Source: Pseudomonas faucium
GTDB taxonomy: Bacteria > Pseudomonadota > Gammaproteobacteria > Pseudomonadales > Pseudomonadaceae
Reading direction: 5' to 3'
DNA: 64,000 nucleotides
NCBI RefSeq assembly: GCF_021602585.1
Contig: NZ_BQIP01000019.1
Span: 1 to 64,000 of the forward strand
Of this stretch, positions 17,424 to 26,003 are shown piece after piece. The notes below the pieces were generated by a model. That model did not search any database. It was not told the DNA's origin and saw only the letters and a list, made by a program, of their open reading frames with translations. The stretch's first letter is position 1, and each line of letters starts with the position of its first letter. The translations under genes were made by a program, and so were the position numbers.

Positions 17424-20400
17424 TTACAAGCCGCGCTCTTCACCCATGGCATGGTTGGTTGCTCGACCGCGCCCGGCCAAACGCATCACCACCACGAAGA
17501 ACACCGGCACGAACACGATCGCCAGGGTGGCGCTGAGCATGCCGCCGATCACCCCGGTGCCGATCGCCTGCTGGCTGGCCGAGCTTGCGCCGGTGGCGAT
17601 GGCCAGCGGCACCACGCCGAGGATGAACGCCAGCGAGGTCATCACGATCGGCCGCAGGCGCAGGCGGGCAGCCTGCACGGCCGCATCGACGGCGTCCACG
17701 CCCTGGTCCACCAGGCCCTTGGCGAACTCGATGATGAGGATGGCGTTCTTCGCCGACAGGCCGATCAGGGTGATCAGCCCGACCTTGAAGAACACATCGT
17801 TGGGCATGCCGCGCAAGGTCACGGCCAGCACCGCGCCGAGCACGCCCAGCGGCACCACCAGCAGCACGGCGGTGGGGATCGACCAGCTTTCGTACAGCGC
17901 CGCCAGGCACAGGAACACCACCAGCAGCGACAAGGCCATCAACAGCGGTGCCTGGCTGCCGGAGAGGCGCTCCTGCAGCGACAGGCCGGTCCATTCCAGG
18001 CCGGCGCCGGCCGGCAACTGGGCGACCAGGCGCTCCACCTCGGCCATGGCCTCGCCAGAGCTGTAGCCGGCGGCCGGCTCGCCGGAAATCGACACCGCCG
18101 GGTAGCCGTTGTAGCGGGTCAGCTGCACCGGGCCGCTGACCCACTTGGCCTGGACGAACGCGCCCAGGGGCACCATCTTGCCGCTGCTGTTGCGCACATG
18201 GATCTTCAGCAGGTCTTCGACCTGGCTGCGCTGGTCGCCTTCGGCCTGCACCACCACCCGCTGCATGCGGCCCTGGTTGGGGAAGTCATTGACGTAGTTG
18301 GAGCCCACGGCGGTGTCCAGCACCGCGCCGATGTCGGCGAACGAGATGCCCAGCGCGTTGGCCTGGCGGCGGTCGATTTCCAGCTGCACCTGCGGGCTTT
18401 CGGCCAGCGAGGCTTCGCGCACGTTGACCAGCACCTTGCTCTTGCGCGCACCGTCCAGCAACTCGTCACGCGCCGCCATCAGCTCGGCATGGCCCATGCC
18501 GCCACGGTCTTGCAGGCGGAACTCGAAGCCGGTGGACTCGCCCAGGCCGTCGATCGGCGGCGGCAGCACCGAGAACGCCACGGCATCGCGAATTTGCGAA
18601 AACGCAGCGCTGGCCCGGTCGGCAATCGACTGGGCGCTGTCGTCGGCGCCGCGTTCGGACCAGTCCTTCAAGGTGGTGAAGGTCAGCGCCGCGTTCTGCC
18701 CGCTGCCGGAGAAGCTGAAGCCGAGGATCACCGTGGTGTTGCCCACGCCCGCTTCCGCGGCGTTGTGCGCCTCGATCTGCGCGGCCACCTGCTCGGTGCG
18801 CATGCGGCTGGCACCCGGCGGCAGCTGGATGTCGGTGATGGTATAGCCCTGGTCCTCGGTGGGCAGGAAGGCCGTGGGCAACTGGCTGAAGCCGTAGCCC
18901 AGCACCGCCAGCAGCACGCCATACACCAGCAGGTAGCGCCCGCTGCGCTTGAGCGCCTGGACCACCCAGCGCTCATAGCCCTTGCTCATCGACTCGAAGC
19001 GGCGGTTGAACCAGCCGAAGAAGCCTTTGCGCTCATGGTGCTCGCCCTTGGCCAGGGGCTTGAGCAAGGTGGCGCACAGGGCAGGGGTCAGGCTCAGGGC
19101 GAGGAACGCCGAGAACAGGATCGACACCGCCATCGACAGCGAGAACTGCTGGTAGATGACGCCCACCGAGCCCTTCATGAAGGCCATCGGCAGGAACACC
19201 GCCACCAGCACCAGGGTGATGCCGACGATGGCGCCGCTGATCTGGCCCATGGCCTTGCGGGTCGCCTCCTTGGGCGGCAGGCCTTCCTCGGCCATGATCC
19301 GCTCGACGTTCTCCACCACCACGATGGCATCGTCCACCAGGATACCGATGGCCAGCACCATGCCGAACAAGGTCAGCACGTTGACCGAGAAGCCCAGCGC
19401 CAGCATCACCGCGAAGGTGCCCATCAGCGCCACCGGCACCACCAGGGTCGGGATCAGCGTGTAGCGCAGGTTCTGCAGGAACAGGAACATCACCGCGAAC
19501 ACCAGCAGCATGGCCTCGAACAGGGTATTGATGACCTGCTGGATCGACACCTTGACGAACGGCGAGGTGTCGTAGGGGATGTCGTACTTCACCCCTTCGG
19601 GGAAGTAGCGCGACAGCTCCTGCATCTTCGCCCGCACCAGGGTGGCGGTTTCCATGGCGTTGGCGCCCGGCGCCAGCTGCACGCTGAAGGCGCTGGCCGG
19701 CTTGCCGTTCAGGCGGGTGCCGTACTGGTATTCCTGGGCGCCGATTTCCACCCGGGCGACATCGCCGATGGTCACCGTGGAGCCGTCCTGGTTGGCCCGC
19801 AGCACGATCGCGGCGAACTCCTCGGGGGTGCTCAGCTGGCCCTTGACCACCACGTTGGCGGTGATTTCCTGGGTGCCGCGGGCGGGCAGGTCGCCAATGC
19901 TGCCCGGGGCCACCTGGGCGTTCTGCGCGGCGATGGCGTCGGCCACATCGTTGGGGGTGAGGTTGAAGCCGATCAGCTTGGCCGGGTCGATCCAGATCCG
20001 CATGGCGCGTTCGGAGCCATACAGCTGGGCCTTGCCGACACCCTTGAGGCGGCGGATCTCGTTCATCACGTTGCGCGCCAGGATGTCCGACAGCGCGGTT
20101 TCATCCAGGCTGCCGTCCACCGAGGTGAGGGTGCCCAGCAGCAAAAAGCCGGTGGAGACCTTTTCCACTTGCAGGCCCTGCTGGGTGACCGGGCGCGGCA
20201 GGCGCGACTCGACCACCTTGAGGCGGTTCTGCACGTCCACCTGGGCCAGGTCCGGGTGGGTGCCCGGCTCGAAGGTGGCGGTGATGGTGGCGCTGCCCAG
20301 GCTGCTCTGCGACTCGAAGTACAAGAGGTTGTCGGCGCCGTTGAGCTCCTGCTCGATCAGGCTGACCACGCTCTCGTCCATGGTCGCCGCCGAGGCGCCT

Positions 20401-20549
20401 GGGTACACGGCGTAGATTTCCACCTGCGGCGGCGCCACGTTGGGGTACTGGGCCACCGGCAATTGCGGGATGGCCAGGGCACCGGCCAGCAGGATGAACA
20501 ATGCGACCACCCAGGCGAACACCGGGCGGTCGATGAAGAATTGCGGCAT
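17424..20549 (-). CDS. RND multidrug efflux permease (HAE1 family)
   Basis: A 1,041-residue inner-membrane proton-driven pump of the AcrB/MexB type. It has the N-terminal helix MPQFFIDRPVFAWVVALF, two large periplasmic loops and the proton-relay pair in ILVDDAIVVVENVERI of TM4. Full family length with no break. The adaptor gene ends 11 bases before its start, so both are co-transcribed. No outer-membrane channel gene accompanies them, so a channel such as an OprM/TtgC homologue elsewhere would be needed. The substrate cannot be read from sequence. Confidence 0.92.
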   Translation of the reverse strand: MPQFFIDRPVFAWVVALFILLAGALAIPQLPVAQYPNVAPPQVEIYAVYPGASAATMDESVVSLIEQELNGADNLLYFESQSSLGSATITATFEPGTHPDLAQVDVQNRLKVVESRLPRPVTQQGLQVEKVSTGFLLLGTLTSVDGSLDETALSDILARNVMNEIRRLKGVGKAQLYGSERAMRIWIDPAKLIGFNLTPNDVADAIAAQNAQVAPGSIGDLPARGTQEITANVVVKGQLSTPEEFAAIVLRANQDGSTVTIGDVARVEIGAQEYQYGTRLNGKPASAFSVQLAPGANAMETATLVRAKMQELSRYFPEGVKYDIPYDTSPFVKVSIQQVINTLFEAMLLVFAVMFLFLQNLRYTLIPTLVVPVALMGTFAVMLALGFSVNVLTLFGMVLAIGILVDDAIVVVENVERIMAEEGLPPKEATRKAMGQISGAIVGITLVLVAVFLPMAFMKGSVGVIYQQFSLSMAVSILFSAFLALSLTPALCATLLKPLAKGEHHERKGFFGWFNRRFESMSKGYERWVVQALKRSGRYLLVYGVLLAVLGYGFSQLPTAFLPTEDQGYTITDIQLPPGASRMRTEQVAAQIEAHNAAEAGVGNTTVILGFSFSGSGQNAALTFTTLKDWSERGADDSAQSIADRASAAFSQIRDAVAFSVLPPPIDGLGESTGFEFRLQDRGGMGHAELMAARDELLDGARKSKVLVNVREASLAESPQVQLEIDRRQANALGISFADIGAVLDTAVGSNYVNDFPNQGRMQRVVVQAEGDQRSQVEDLLKIHVRNSSGKMVPLGAFVQAKWVSGPVQLTRYNGYPAVSISGEPAAGYSSGEAMAEVERLVAQLPAGAGLEWTGLSLQERLSGSQAPLLMALSLLVVFLCLAALYESWSIPTAVLLVVPLGVLGAVLAVTLRGMPNDVFFKVGLITLIGLSAKNAILIIEFAKGLVDQGVDAVDAAVQAARLRLRPIVMTSLAFILGVVPLAIATGASSASQQAIGTGVIGGMLSATLAIVFVPVFFVVVMRLAGRGRATNHAMGEERGL

Positions 20550-20560
20550 GGGTCAGGCCC

Positions 20561-21727
20561 TCACTGGCCGTTGTGCTGGGCGATGGGCTGGGCGCCGTCG
20601 ACTTGTACCTGGTCGCCGGCCTTGACGTGCTGCAGGCCTTCGACCACCACGCGCTCGCCGGCGGCCAGGCCGTCGCTGACCAGCCAGCGGTCGCCCTGGG
20701 CGCTGCCCAGCTGCACCTGGCGTTCGCTGACGCGCGCCTGGGCGTCGACCACCAGCACCTTGGGCACGCCTGCGCTGTCACGCAGGATGGCCCGCTGCGG
20801 CACGCTCAGGCCCTTGGGCTGCAGCGCCTGGTCCAGGCGCACGCGCACGTAGCTGCCGGGCAGCAGGTCGAGGTCGGGGTTGGGGAACTCGCTGCGCAGG
20901 GTGATCTGGTTGGTGCTCGGGTCGACGCTGATGTCGGAGAACAGCAGCTTGCCGGGCAGCGGGTAGGCGCTGCCGTCGTCCTGGATCAGCGTGGCGCGCG
21001 CCTCGCTGGCGCCCACCTGCTGCAGTTCACCGGCCCGCAGGGCGCGGCGCAGGGCATTGAGCTCGCGGGTCGACTGGGTGACATCGGCGTGGATCGGGTC
21101 CAGTTGCTGGATGGTCGCCAGTGGCGTGCTCTCGTTCTGGCCGACCAGCGCACCTTCGGTCACCAGTGCGCGGCCGATGCGCCCGGAGATGGGCGCGGTG
21201 ACCGTGGCGTAGCCCAGGTTCAGGCGTGCCCGCTCCAGGGCAGCCTTGGACTCGGCGACCACGGCATCGGCCTGCAGGAAGGCGGCGCGGGCGTTGTCGT
21301 ATTCTTGGCGGCTGACCGCCTTGTCGTCGACCAGTTCGCGGTAGCGCTGCTCTTGCAGGCGGGCCTGGTACAGGTTGGCCTGGGCCTTGGCCAGGGTGGC
21401 GCGGGCGCTGTCGTGGTCGGCCTTGAACGGGGCCGGGTCGATGAGGAACAGCACGTCGCCCTGCTTGACGTCGCTGCCCTCGCGATAGACGCGCTTGAGC
21501 ACCACGCCCGCGACCCGGGCGCGGACCTCGGCGGTGCGCGGGGCGAGGATGCGCCCGCTCAGCTCGGTGCTGATGGCCAGGGGCTCGAGCTGCAGGGTTT
21601 CTACCCGCACCTGGGGCTTGGGGGCGTCTTCGGGCTGTTCGGCGCTGTCGTTGCAACCGGCCAGGGAAACGGCCAGCAGCGCCACGAGCGCCACGGGGCG
21701 CAGGTGCGGGGGGAGGATGATAGGCAT
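20561..21727 (-). CDS. RND efflux periplasmic adaptor (membrane fusion lipoprotein)
   Basis: A 388-residue MexA/AcrA-type adaptor that bridges the RND permease to an outer-membrane channel. The N-terminus is a lipoprotein signal with lipobox LAGC (Cys near residue 25). It is followed by the barrel-sandwich/lipoyl halves flanking a helical hairpin (about residues 90-170, ARATLAKAQANLYQARLQEQ). It is first of the leftward pair. Its 5' region faces the two-component system across 172 bases, which suggests control by that system. Confidence 0.92.
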   Translation of the reverse strand: MPIILPPHLRPVALVALLAVSLAGCNDSAEQPEDAPKPQVRVETLQLEPLAISTELSGRILAPRTAEVRARVAGVVLKRVYREGSDVKQGDVLFLIDPAPFKADHDSARATLAKAQANLYQARLQEQRYRELVDDKAVSRQEYDNARAAFLQADAVVAESKAALERARLNLGYATVTAPISGRIGRALVTEGALVGQNESTPLATIQQLDPIHADVTQSTRELNALRRALRAGELQQVGASEARATLIQDDGSAYPLPGKLLFSDISVDPSTNQITLRSEFPNPDLDLLPGSYVRVRLDQALQPKGLSVPQRAILRDSAGVPKVLVVDAQARVSERQVQLGSAQGDRWLVSDGLAAGERVVVEGLQHVKAGDQVQVDGAQPIAQHNGQ

Positions 21728-21899
21728 ACGGATCTTCCGATGATGACCCGGTGTATGCTACGGCAGCCGTTCCCTGGGTGCCTGTTAACAGCTGTAGGGC
21801 GTGTGTGAAAAAGTGTGAAGAATGAGCCTACCCAGTTGTAGGATTCTATATTCTCCTTGGCCATCTGAGCGGTCCTCCCCTAATTTTTCTCAAGCGCCT

Positions 21900-22601
21900 A
21901 TGCCCAATATTCTCCTGGTCGAAGACGACAGTGCCCTGTCCGAGCTGATCGCCAGCTACTTGCAACGCAACGATTTCCATGTACGGGTGATTGCCCGTGG
22001 CGACCATGTGCTCGACAGTTTCCACCGCGACAAGCCGGACCTGGTGATCCTCGACCTGATGCTGCCCGGCATCGACGGCCTGCAGGTGTGCCGCCTGCTG
22101 CGCCAGGCTTCGCAAAGCCTGCCGATCCTGATGCTGACCGCCCGCGACGACAGCCACGACCAGGTGCTGGGCCTGGAAATGGGCGCCGACGACTACGTCA
22201 CCAAACCCTGCGAGCCACGGGTACTGCTGGCCCGCGTGCGCACCTTGCTGCGCCGCAGCAGCGTCAACGAACCGCGCCTGGACAACGAGCAGATCCTGGT
22301 CGGCGGCCTGCGCATCGACCTGGCCGAGCGCCTGGTCAGCTGGCGCGGCGAGGAGGTGGAGCTGTCCAGCGGCGAATACAACCTGCTGGTGGTGCTGGCG
22401 CGCAACGCCGGCGAAGTGCTCAGCCGCGACCGCATCCTCCAGCAATTGCGCGGCATCGAGTTCAATGGCACCGACCGTTCGGTGGACGTGGCCATTTCCA
22501 AGCTGCGCCGCAAGTTCGATGACAGTGCAGGCGAGGCGCGCAAGATCAAAACCGTGTGGGGCAAGGGCTACTTGTTCAGCCGCGTCGAGTGGGAGTGCTG
22601 A
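21900..22601 (+). CDS. OmpR-family response regulator (RstA-like)
   Basis: A 233-residue regulator with a receiver domain (acidic pair Asp9-Asp10, phospho-acceptor Asp52 in ILDLMLPG, conserved Lys in VTKP) and a C-terminal winged helix (about 130-230) ending VWGKGYLFS. ATG 21900 is chosen because the receiver domain begins there. An upstream extension would be atypical, although no strong ribosome site is seen. The sensor gene starts 6 bases after its stop. Divergent from the RND operon, which is the natural candidate target. Confidence 0.9.
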   Translation: MPNILLVEDDSALSELIASYLQRNDFHVRVIARGDHVLDSFHRDKPDLVILDLMLPGIDGLQVCRLLRQASQSLPILMLTARDDSHDQVLGLEMGADDYVTKPCEPRVLLARVRTLLRRSSVNEPRLDNEQILVGGLRIDLAERLVSWRGEEVELSSGEYNLLVVLARNAGEVLSRDRILQQLRGIEFNGTDRSVDVAISKLRRKFDDSAGEARKIKTVWGKGYLFSRVEWEC

Positions 22602-22607
22602 GGGCAC

Positions 22608-23909
22608 ATGCTGAAGATCCTGGTGCGCCTGTACCTGGTGATCATCGTCGCCTACGCCGGCGCGCTGCTGCTGATCCCCGATGCCATCGTCGGCCTGTTC
22701 CACGAGCGCTTCATGGCCTACAACCTGGACCAGGCCAAGGGCGTGCAGTCGCTGATCGTCCGCCAGTTCCGCCAGGCCCCGCAGGCGCAATGGCCGGCCG
22801 TGGAAAAGGAACTGGCGCAGGCGTTCGCGCCGCTGCAGGTCAGCTTGCTGCGCAACGACCAGGCCGATTTGAGCGCTGCCGAGCAGGCGCGCCTGGAGCA
22901 CGGCCTGTTCGTGGTGCGCATCGGCGACTGGGGTTACTACCAGACGGTGCTGGCGCCGCTGGACAAGAACTGGCTGGTCAGCCTGCACGCACCGCCCGAC
23001 CCGCTGGACATCAACCTGCTGTCCTGGGGCGTGACCGTGCTGATAGGCGCCGCCATGCTCGGCTGCCTGCTGCTTTGGGTATGGCCGCACTGGCGCGACC
23101 TGGAGCGCCTGAAGGAAACCGCCCGGCGCCTGGGCCAGGGGCAGATGGCCGAGCGCACGCACATTTCGCCGCATTCGAACATCGGTGAACTGGCTGGGGT
23201 GTTCGACACCATGGCCAGCGACCTGGAGCGCCACGTCAACCAGCAGCGCGAGCTACTCAACGCGGTGTCCCACGAATTGCGCACGCCACTCACCCGCCTG
23301 GATTTCGGCCTGGTGCTGTTGTTCGACGAAGTGCCGCCGAGCAGCCGCAAGCGCCTGCTGGAGCTGGTGGGGCATGTGCGCGAGCTGGACGAGCTGGTGC
23401 TCGAGCTGCTGTCCTACAGCCGCCTGTACAACGCCGACCAGGCCCGCGAGCGGGTCGAGGTGTCGTTGCTGGAGCTGGTCGACAGCGTGCTTGGCAGTTT
23501 TGCCGAAGAGCTCGATGCCCGTGGCATTCGCTGGGAGGTGCAGGCCGAAGGCAAGCTGCCACGCTTCGTGCTCGACCCGCGGCTGACGGCGCGGGCGGTG
23601 CAGAACCTGGTGCGCAATGCCATGCGCTACTGCGATGAGAGCCTGCTGCTGCGCCTGCGCCTGGAAGAGGACGGCGCCTGCCTGCTGACGGTGGAAGATG
23701 ATGGCATCGGCATTCCGGTGGAGGAGCGCGAGCGGATTTTCCAGCCGTTCTACCGCCTGGACCGCAGCCGCGACCGCAATACCGGTGGCTTTGGCCTGGG
23801 GCTGGCGATCAGCCGGCGGGCGATCGAGGGGCAGGGCGGCACCTTGACCGTGGCGCAGTCGGCGCTGGGTGGGGCGCAGTTCAGGATTCGTTTGCCTGCA
23901 GGCGGCTAG
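22608..23909 (+). CDS. Sensor histidine kinase (RstB-like)
   Basis: A 433-residue membrane kinase. TM1 is about residues 5-27, followed by a periplasmic segment of about 110 residues, TM2 (about 142-164, ending at VWPHW), a HAMP linker, the phospho-acceptor His in AVSHELRTPLTRLDF, and ATP-binding boxes RNAMRYC, VEDDGIGIP and GFGLGLAIS. GAGGG precedes the ATG. Partner of the response regulator just upstream. The signal is unknown. A single REP follows the stop. Confidence 0.92.
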   Translation: MLKILVRLYLVIIVAYAGALLLIPDAIVGLFHERFMAYNLDQAKGVQSLIVRQFRQAPQAQWPAVEKELAQAFAPLQVSLLRNDQADLSAAEQARLEHGLFVVRIGDWGYYQTVLAPLDKNWLVSLHAPPDPLDINLLSWGVTVLIGAAMLGCLLLWVWPHWRDLERLKETARRLGQGQMAERTHISPHSNIGELAGVFDTMASDLERHVNQQRELLNAVSHELRTPLTRLDFGLVLLFDEVPPSSRKRLLELVGHVRELDELVLELLSYSRLYNADQARERVEVSLLELVDSVLGSFAEELDARGIRWEVQAEGKLPRFVLDPRLTARAVQNLVRNAMRYCDESLLLRLRLEEDGACLLTVEDDGIGIPVEERERIFQPFYRLDRSRDRNTGGFGLGLAISRRAIEGQGGTLTVAQSALGGAQFRIRLPAGG

Positions 23910-23918
23910 GTTGGCAGG

Positions 23919-23950
23919 CCCGGCCCTATCGCCGGCAAGCCGGCTCCCAT
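23919..23950 (+). repeat. Single P. putida REP element
   Basis: One copy of the REP core lies between the convergent ends of the sensor kinase and the diguanylate cyclase. Confidence 0.8.
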
Positions 23951-23963
23951 AGGCATGTGCTGG

Positions 23964-25055
23964 CTAACTGTTTTCTGCAAGCCTGGCAGTCCACAGGACG
24001 AAGCGATCCTTGCCACTGTGCTTGGCCTCGTACAACGCCTGGTCGGCCTTGACCAGCGCCATGGTCAGGGTGTCCTCGCTGTCTACCCGCGCCAGCCCGA
24101 TGCTGATGGTCACCGGGTGTTCACCCACATCCTCGCGCACCCGCCTGCACAACGCCGCCACCTGCCGCTCGGCGCCTGCCTGGTCGAGCTCCTTGAAAAA
24201 GATCACGAACTCCTCGCCGCCAAGCCTGGCGAATTCATAGCCGCCCATGGTCGCCTTGATGTGCACCGCCACGCGCTTGAGCACCTCATCGCCGATGTCA
24301 TGGCCAAAGCGGTCATTCACCTTCTTGAAGTTGTCGATGTCGACCATCGCCAGGTACTGCCCGGAAGGCGCCGCCTTCAGCTGGCGCTCGGCCTTGGCCA
24401 TGAACGAGCGGCGGTTGGGGATGTCGGTCAGCACGTCGATGTAGGCCTGGTCCAGCAGCACCTTGGACATGTAGAAATTGTGCAGCTTGGCCTGGCGGAT
24501 GCGCAGGTAGCTGTAGACCACCAGGCCGCTGAGGAACAGCGCATAGCTGATGAGCATGGCCGCTTCCAGGTCGGTCAGGCGGATGTTGGTGCTGAAGAAG
24601 GGGTTGAGCACGGCCCAGGTGATGGCCATGGCGCAGAAGAACGACCAGCGCCGCACCGGCAATACCGACACGCTGTAGAGCACGGTGGAGGTGCCCAGCA
24701 CCAGCCAGACCGGGCGCAGTGCGATGGGGATGCCTTCGATGACCAGGCGCATGCCCAGGGTGATGACGGCGATGAACAGCAGGTTGAGCACGTCGAAGTG
24801 GTGGGACTTGCGGGTGAAGCCCAGCACCACCGTGAGGCTGCACATCAGCCCTACGAACAGGCCCGAGCGCCAGGTGAAGCCCTGGTGGCCAAGGTAGCTG
24901 ACGATCAGGTCGAAGATCAGCCAGACGGCGATGCTGACGCAGAAGATCAGCTGGCAGAAACGCCGGGAGTTCTCGAATTCGTATTGGCGAAACTCCGAGC
25001 GCAACGCGGCGGGGGCGACCTGTTGGCGAACGTAGTCTTCGATGGTCCTGAGCAT
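23964..25055 (-). CDS. Membrane diguanylate cyclase (GGDEF)
   Basis: A 363-residue enzyme that would make c-di-GMP. The N-terminal ~190 residues contain about six hydrophobic helices with no recognised sensor name. The C-terminal GGDEF domain has DVLTDIPNRRSF, MVDIDNFKKVND and an intact RLGGEEF active loop. The RxxD inhibitory site five residues before GGEEF is absent (MGGY there), so product inhibition is not expected. The ATG at 25055 has AAGGAA upstream. It lies on the same strand as, and downstream of, the nfr-like genes, whose NfrB has c-di-GMP-binding motifs. A functional link is inferred. A REP in the 108-base gap may separate the transcripts. Confidence 0.9.
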   Translation of the reverse strand: MLRTIEDYVRQQVAPAALRSEFRQYEFENSRRFCQLIFCVSIAVWLIFDLIVSYLGHQGFTWRSGLFVGLMCSLTVVLGFTRKSHHFDVLNLLFIAVITLGMRLVIEGIPIALRPVWLVLGTSTVLYSVSVLPVRRWSFFCAMAITWAVLNPFFSTNIRLTDLEAAMLISYALFLSGLVVYSYLRIRQAKLHNFYMSKVLLDQAYIDVLTDIPNRRSFMAKAERQLKAAPSGQYLAMVDIDNFKKVNDRFGHDIGDEVLKRVAVHIKATMGGYEFARLGGEEFVIFFKELDQAGAERQVAALCRRVREDVGEHPVTISIGLARVDSEDTLTMALVKADQALYEAKHSGKDRFVLWTARLAENS

Positions 25056-25089
25056 CGGGGTTTCCTTGTGCGGACTGCTTTTGCCTGGG

Positions 25090-25156
25090 CCGGCCCTATC
25101 GCCGGCAAGCCGGCTCCCACAGGGTAGGGGCCAGTTTGCCGGTGGCAGGGCCAGTA
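25090..25156. repeat. P. putida REP with degenerate inverted partner
   Basis: A direct REP (25090-25121) is followed by a diverged inverted copy (25125-25156, GCCAGTTTGCCGGTGGCAGG). It lies between the DUF4434-like gene and the diguanylate cyclase gene. Confidence 0.75.
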
Positions 25157-25163
25157 CAGGCAC

Positions 25164-26003
25164 TCAATTGAACGACAGGATACCCCGAGCCCAAGGCCGA
25201 TAGCGCAATGCAAACACCGCTTCGGCATGGCACCAGGCGCTCAGCCTGGGCTCACCCGGCTCGGCGCGAAACGCCTGCCCCGGTGCACTCACCTGGCGAA
25301 ACGCTTCACGCACCACACCCACCCGGCACGGCAGGGCCTGCTCATAGCCCTGGCGCACCAGCGGCGGCAGCCGCCCGGTGCCAACGCCGTCCTGCCACCA
25401 CACGGTCAAGCCCAGCCCGGCCAGTTCATCCAGCCACGCGGCGTTGACCCGCGGCGCCAGGTGGCCGGCGCTGAAGGCGCTGATATGCAGGGGCTTGTCC
25501 AGCTGCCGGTTGAAGGCCTGCAACTGCTTGAACAACGCCTCGCGGCGGCTGGCGTCACGAAAGTGCAGGTCATCCAGCTCCAGCGGCAGGTACCAGCCCG
25601 CCACCGGCAACTGCCAGTCCTTGCGCACCTGCTGGTACTGGCTCAGCGAGCGGCCCAGCTGTGCCTTCCAGTAGCTGCCCAGGCCATCGGCGTCCAGGGT
25701 TTCGATGCGCTGGTAGTAGGCCGGGTCCATGTACAACCCCAGCACCAACTGCAAGCCCTGGGCCTGGGCCTCGCGCAGGCTGTTCGCCAGCCAGCCCTGG
25801 GCACCGCCGAAATCGCTGTCGCCGTAGGCGCTCCATTGCACGATCAGGGTCTTGCCGCCCTGGGCCACGGTGGCGCGCCACAGTTGCTGCCACTGGGCGG
25901 CGCTGACCCCGGCATCGCGGTTCAGCGGCTGGTAGAACAAGCGCTGGTCGGCCATGGCCGGCAGGCACAGGGCAAGTAGGCAAACGGCGAGCAAGGTACG
26001 CAT
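25164..26003 (-). CDS. DUF4434-type periplasmic protein, YbcH-like
   Basis: A 279-residue secreted protein. It begins with a signal peptide (hydrophobic LLAVCLLALCLPAMA, cleavage near residue 19). The body looks like a TIM-barrel glycoside-hydrolase relative (VQWSAYGDSDFGG, VLGLYMDPAYY, GWYLPLELDD), the DUF4434 type. In E. coli the gene after nfrA, ybcH, encodes such a protein, and the order here is the same. Its ATG shares one base with the nfrA stop (TGATG), so translation is coupled. Glu/Asp in the LELDD segment could be catalytic, but no activity is known to me. It probably acts on the glycan made by NfrB. Confidence 0.72.
   Translation of the reverse strand: MRTLLAVCLLALCLPAMADQRLFYQPLNRDAGVSAAQWQQLWRATVAQGGKTLIVQWSAYGDSDFGGAQGWLANSLREAQAQGLQLVLGLYMDPAYYQRIETLDADGLGSYWKAQLGRSLSQYQQVRKDWQLPVAGWYLPLELDDLHFRDASRREALFKQLQAFNRQLDKPLHISAFSAGHLAPRVNAAWLDELAGLGLTVWWQDGVGTGRLPPLVRQGYEQALPCRVGVVREAFRQVSAPGQAFRAEPGEPRLSAWCHAEAVFALRYRPWARGILSFN

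Noticed and set aside
17418-20852. A 1,144-codon open frame on the plus strand opposite the RND genes.
   Set aside because: It is the antisense shadow of GC-rich codons. The product is His/Gln/Arg-rich with no family motifs, while the minus strand encodes clear RND and adaptor proteins.
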